Source: Cephalopachus bancanus
Taxonomy: Eukaryota; Chordata; Mammalia; Primates; Tarsiidae
Assembly: GCA_027257055.1 (NCBI GenBank)
Contig: JAPVLO010000275.1
Span: 868,001 to 932,000 of the forward strand
DNA length: 64,000 nucleotides
Direction of reading: 5' to 3'
Shown in pieces: positions 60,188 through 64,000 of this stretch. The notes under the pieces were generated by a model, which made no database searches, was not told the DNA's origin, and saw only the letters and a program-made list of their open reading frames with translations. The position numbers and the translations under genes were made by a program. How positions within the stretch are numbered: position 1 is the first letter of the stretch; each line of letters begins with the position of its first letter.

Positions 60188-60556
60188 TGGTATTATGGGC
60201 TGAGTAGTATCCTTACCAAATTCATATGTTGACACCCTAACCCCCTGAACCTCAAAATGTGACTGTATTTGGAGATGGGATCTTTAAAATGACAGGTATG
60301 TTAAGATGATGTCATGAGGTTGGGCCCTAATTCGGTGCTATTGGTGTCCTTATAAGAAGAGATGATTAGGACACAGATATACACAGAGGGACTACCATGT
60401 GAGGACAGTGGGAGAAGATGGCCAACACAAGCTGAGGAGAGAGGCCTCAGGGGAAACCAGCCCTGGCGACACCTTGATGTCGGACTTCCACTCTCTAGAA
60501 CTGTGGGACAGTATACTCCTGGCACTTGGCTATGGCAACTCTAGCAGACTAATCCA
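60188..60556 (+). mobile_element. MaLR-type solo LTR, sense
   Basis: TGGTATTATGGGCTGAG to CAGACTAATCCA. Holds AATGTGACTGTATTTGGAGATGGG, GGTGTCCTTATAAGAAGAG and AGAGAGGCCTCAGGGG, all standard MLT1/MST text. Confidence 0.85.
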
Positions 60557-60705
60557 CGTGACTTTTAACATCATCATCTCATTCATCATGTGCTGTGAGG
60601 AAGACAGGGTGGCTGGCGACCTAGTTTATCAGTGACCAGACACGAACTCAGGGCTCCAGGTGGGAGGTAGCAGAACTCACTCTTCATTATTTTACACTAG
60701 TGTTC
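60557..60705 (+). mobile_element. Possible MIR 3' fragment
   Basis: CAGTGACCAGACACGAACTCAGGGCTCCAGG resembles the MIR end (CGAACCCAGGCTGTCTGGCTCCAG). Weak. Confidence 0.3.
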
Positions 60706-61379
60706 ACGGAATGTCTTACGGGGATGGAGCAACTGCTCACTGATAGCATCTTCCTCAGTCAGGACATCTTGAATATTCTGAAATGTGAAAGGATATAAGC
60801 ACTAAGGTTCTTGTGGCTCAAAGAACCACATGTATTTTATTTCTGCTTTTAGTCCTTATCACAGTTTGTCTTAAGCTTGTGGGCCTTGGGTTTCATAGTG
60901 TCCATAGCAGCCACTGGTGAATCCTGAGAAACTCGTACCTCCTTTTGGACACTGACTTGCCTAAGGGTGGTGACCAAGGGTAGTCACAATGCATACCCCT
61001 AATATTTTTCCATAGATAAGTGATTGAATATATTTATTGTGATTTATAGCTCTTCATCGCATACTAAAAACCGAAGAACATAAAATAGAAAGTCAAAGTT
61101 CCTGGCCGTGTAATTTCAGCCTTAGTCCCATTTCCTGGTTTTCAGTGTCAGTTTTTAGATCCTTTGGTTATTGCCTACACTAATGTAAATATATGCTTTA
61201 CTGCTCTTTTTGAAATATTGCTTTTAAAAATAATTTGGACTTCAGGTACACAAAATGAGTATAATCCTAAACCTTTTATTTCTATACAGTCTCTCACTAT
61301 TCCCTGCATGGCTAGCCCTATTAAATGAGTTATTATTTGTAATGACATAAGAACTTGAAAAACCCACACCCACAGTCAA
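60706..61379. other. No gene seen
   Basis: Plain, AT-rich toward the right. Confidence 0.4.
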
Positions 61380-62060
61380 AGCTGGGACCATTGTAATATC
61401 CCATCTTTAACCCTATGGTTTCCCTCATCCCATCTCCTTGCTTCTTGTTCCCGCTTGAGTTAACCATCATCTGAATCTTATCTAATCCCCTCTTCATATA
61501 GTTTTATTGCATCTGTGTATACTTAAAAAACTTTTATTTTGGTATTTTTGCCTATATAAAATAAATCTTCTGTATGTAATCTTGTAATTAATTAGTAATT
61601 AATCTTGTGGGACGTTTTTCCCCACTTAAGAGTGTATTGTTAAAGTTCCTCCATGTTGTGTGAGTCACTGAAGTTCACTTGTTTTGACTGTGCTATGGAT
61701 ATATTGCACAGCTGATTCACCCGATCTACCACGGATGGGCATTGGATTGTTTCCAGGTTGTTGCTATGGCAGACAGCACAGTCAACAACATTCTTGTGTT
61801 GGCCTATCAGGGCACAGGAGCTGGAGTTTTTCTGGATTATATGCTCAAGGGTCAGATTCTGGTGTAGGGCCTGTGGGAGTTCAGTGCTGGTAGATAACTC
61901 TCAACACTTTCCAAAGCAAAGCAGTCCCTTCTGTTTATACTGTTCCGTCCTCCCCACTCCTGTCTGGGTGTCCTGGTCTTATGGATTCATAGTCTCTCCA
62001 TCTCTGCTTGTCAGACTTTTGCTTTTTTCCTAATGAGTTGAGTATAAATGATTCATGGTT
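61380..62060 (-). mobile_element. Old LINE-1 3' end, antisense (L1ME-like)
   Basis: Antisense L1M order: CTTAAGAGTGTATTGTTAAAGTTCC, GATCTACCACGGATGGGCATTGG, TTCCAGGTTGTTGCTATGGC, then CCTAATGAGTTGAGTATAAATG. Strongly diverged. Confidence 0.6.
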
Positions 62061-62349
62061 TGTGTTCTCTGGGCATTAATGACATTCATTATCTGTCCAT
62101 GTGTCTGTTGGCTCCCTGCTGTATCCTTGTGGTTTTTGTTGTTTATACTTTTTGTTTCTTCTCATGGTTGTCTTAGGACATTGCTCGGTATACGGAAGGT
62201 TCTCTTGTGTGAAAGCCTGTCCTGGCACAGGGTCTCTTGAGTCCTCTCTCCTGCTGCCACCTGTGTTATTGCTTTTAATGGTAGTTCAGCGTTTCATGCT
62301 TTTGATGGGTGGATTCTAAAAATTTTAAACCAACAAACCTCATTTGTGG
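62061..62349. other. No gene; possible continuation of the L1
   Basis: T-rich text with no clear match. Confidence 0.3.
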
Positions 62350-64000
62350 CAAACGATGGTGTAATTTTTTATTCACCATAGAGCCCAGCGGTGAGGTCGA
62401 ACTGAGGGGTGGAATATACCCTTGCTGCTCTGAGAATTTTCCAAGCATCGTTGCAAAGTTTCAGGATCCCCTTCACCTGGCTTCCCCTAAGATTAACGTC
62501 TCGTGTAACCATGGCATATCCGTCAAAACTGAAAATAACCAAATGACTGACTTTATTTGAATTTCACCAGTTTTCCCATGAGTCTGTTTCAGGATCCAAT
62601 CCAGAGTGCCATGTTTCGGTTAATCAACTTGTCTCTTTAGTCTCCTCTAATGTTTGACAGTTTCTCAGTCTTTCTTTGTTTTTCATGACCGTGACACTTT
62701 GAGGAATGCTGGTCAGGTGTTTTGTGGAGCATCCTTCAATTTGGGTTTGCCTGATACTCATTGTGAAGCTGGGGTTATGGGTTTGAGGGGAGAGCACAGA
62801 AGTAAAGTACCCTCCTTGTTGTACCATATCATGACATCAACACATGACTCACTACTGGTGAGGTTAACCTTGGTGACATGGCCAGGCTAGTGCCTGCCAG
62901 TTTTCTCCTTTGTAAAGTTACTGTCTTTCCCCTTCCCATGTTCTTTGTAAGGAGCCAGTCACTAAGTTCAGCCCACATTCAGTCACTAAGTTCAGAACGG
63001 GGATTAAGCCCCACTTCCTGGAGGAGGGAGTATTAAAGAATTAGTAGACATATGTTAAAACCACAGTAATTAATCAGTATTCTGGGGGAGATACTCTAAG
63101 GCAATGCACATATCCTGTTTCTCCTTACAATTTCAATCACTAATTTTAGCATTCTAGAGTGGGTTTGTGCTCAGCATTGATCACTGCGGTGTTCTGGTGC
63201 TCATTCCACCCCTTCCTTTCACAATTATTATTTGGAATTCTTCTTTAAGAAGGATTTGTCTTGTCTTCCCTGCTTATTTATTTACTCAGTCATTTGTGAT
63301 ATCAATATGTACTCCTGGGTGTTTATTTTCATCTTTAGGCTATAAACCAATACTGCGGTTATTTATTTTGTTGCTTAAATTGTTTGGTGCTTGGCCATTT
63401 GGTTCCTGCTTCCCTTTGACATGGTGTCTACTATATTCCCCCACTTTCCAATTTTTTTTAACACTTTCTGTTTTCTGCCACTATAAGATGCTCCAGGTTC
63501 ATTTCATATTCTTATATATTCCCACCCCAGCCCTATCATCAGCCACTTATCCATTTTTTCTTTTTTTTTTTTTTTTTTTTTTTGAGTTGGAGTCTCACTC
63601 TGTCGCTCAGACTGGAGTGCAGTGGCCGCTCCCGGCCACCGCAGCCTCGATCTGCTGGACTCCAGCGATCCTTCCACCTCAGCCTTCCGAGGAGCCGGAA
63701 TTACAGGCGCGCGCTACCATGCCCGGCTGATTTTTGATTTATTGTAGAGATGAGGTCTCGCTGCCCAGGCGGGTCTCGAACCCGCGGGCTCAGGCAATCC
63801 ACTCACCTCGGCCTCCCAAAGTGCTGGGATTACAGGCTGAGCCACCGAGCCCGGCCTATCCATTTTTTCTTTTATCAGGTGTTAGAAACCAAGAACTGGA
63901 TGCTAGCCAAACTCTCCTTCTGGGATGGCATTGCTTTCAGGCCCTCTTAGGGGACAGAACTAGGAAATGTATGCACAGTCAGTTATTATTTGCAGTATTG
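62350..64000. mobile_element. L1M/L1ME-type UTR sequence, orientation uncertain
   Basis: GTAATTAATCAGTATTCTGGGGGAGATAC, TATCCTGTTTCTCC, CTAATTTTAGCATTC, CACTATAAGATGCTCCAGG and GGCCCTCTTAGGGGACAGAACTAGGAAATG match in order a well-known old L1 UTR text. Interrupted by an Alu. Runs off the window end. A 16-bp direct repeat (CAGTCACTAAGTTCAG) lies at 62956-62971 and 62980-62995. Confidence 0.6.
63565..63856 (-). mobile_element. Alu, full-length dimer, antisense, young and CpG-rich
   Basis: GAGTTGGAGTCTCACTCTGTCGC to GGCTGAGCCACCGAGCCCGG. TATCCATTTTTTCTTTT at 63548-63564 and 63857-63873 (17-bp exact target-site duplication). Many CpG sites kept. Confidence 0.95.

Noticed and set aside
63167..63730. 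187-residue open frame
   Set aside because: Runs from old L1 UTR into an antisense Alu; the end ([18 protein letters not shown]) is standard Alu translation.

Overview
This window is nuclear DNA from a primate and contains no host gene that I can support. About twenty dimeric or monomeric Alu elements, LINE-1 of several ages, MaLR-type LTRs, MIR, L2 and long microsatellites place it in a primate. The youngest CpG-rich Alus share features that differ from the human consensus: box A reads GGCTCAGCCTG with one C missing, the left arm has CGCGCCTTTGGGAGG, the linker is CAATAAATCAAAAA, and the right arm has a GTGGCC...GGCCAC hairpin. These point to a strepsirrhine. The tRNA-derived Type II SINEs that crowd galago and loris genomes are absent, so a Malagasy lemur is my best guess (inference, moderate confidence). 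|| Layout. 1-11400 is a retroelement pile-up. An old antisense L1 (1-8150) meets an old sense L1 (8156-11398) head to head. Inside the first lie a younger sense L1 with two Alus (665-1906), a young antisense L1 with most of ORF2 deleted (3616-6450), Alus, and a small retrocopy (7574-7819). The second carries a MaLR LTR and an Alu. 11400-20600 is mostly plain sequence with one Alu, a 212-nt homopurine tract, two L1 3' ends and a MER5-like DNA transposon. 20600-27800 has a GA repeat, a 198-nt homopyrimidine tract, five Alus and very old LINE sequence. 27800-38800 is the most repeat-poor and GC-richest stretch, with L2 and CR1/L3-like fragments, an Alu doublet and a 35-bp minisatellite (36402-36750). 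38800-48100 alternates old L1 3' ends, Alu monomers, LTRs and a MIR split by two LTRs. 48500-57500 holds three young Alus, a 358-bp retrocopy, an MLT1 LTR and an LTR nested in another LTR, followed by possible ERV internal sequence. 57500-64000 is mainly old L1 3' ends, one MaLR LTR and a young Alu. || How it works together: nothing here forms a pathway. The open reading frames are remnants of L1 ORF2, products of simple repeats, or chance frames in GC-rich DNA; none has family motifs of a host protein. The window reads as intergenic or deep intronic sequence whose interest is the order of nested insertions, lineage-specific Alu and L1 structure, and DNA able to form unusual structures. Repeat family names are from memory of consensus sequences and were not checked by a search.
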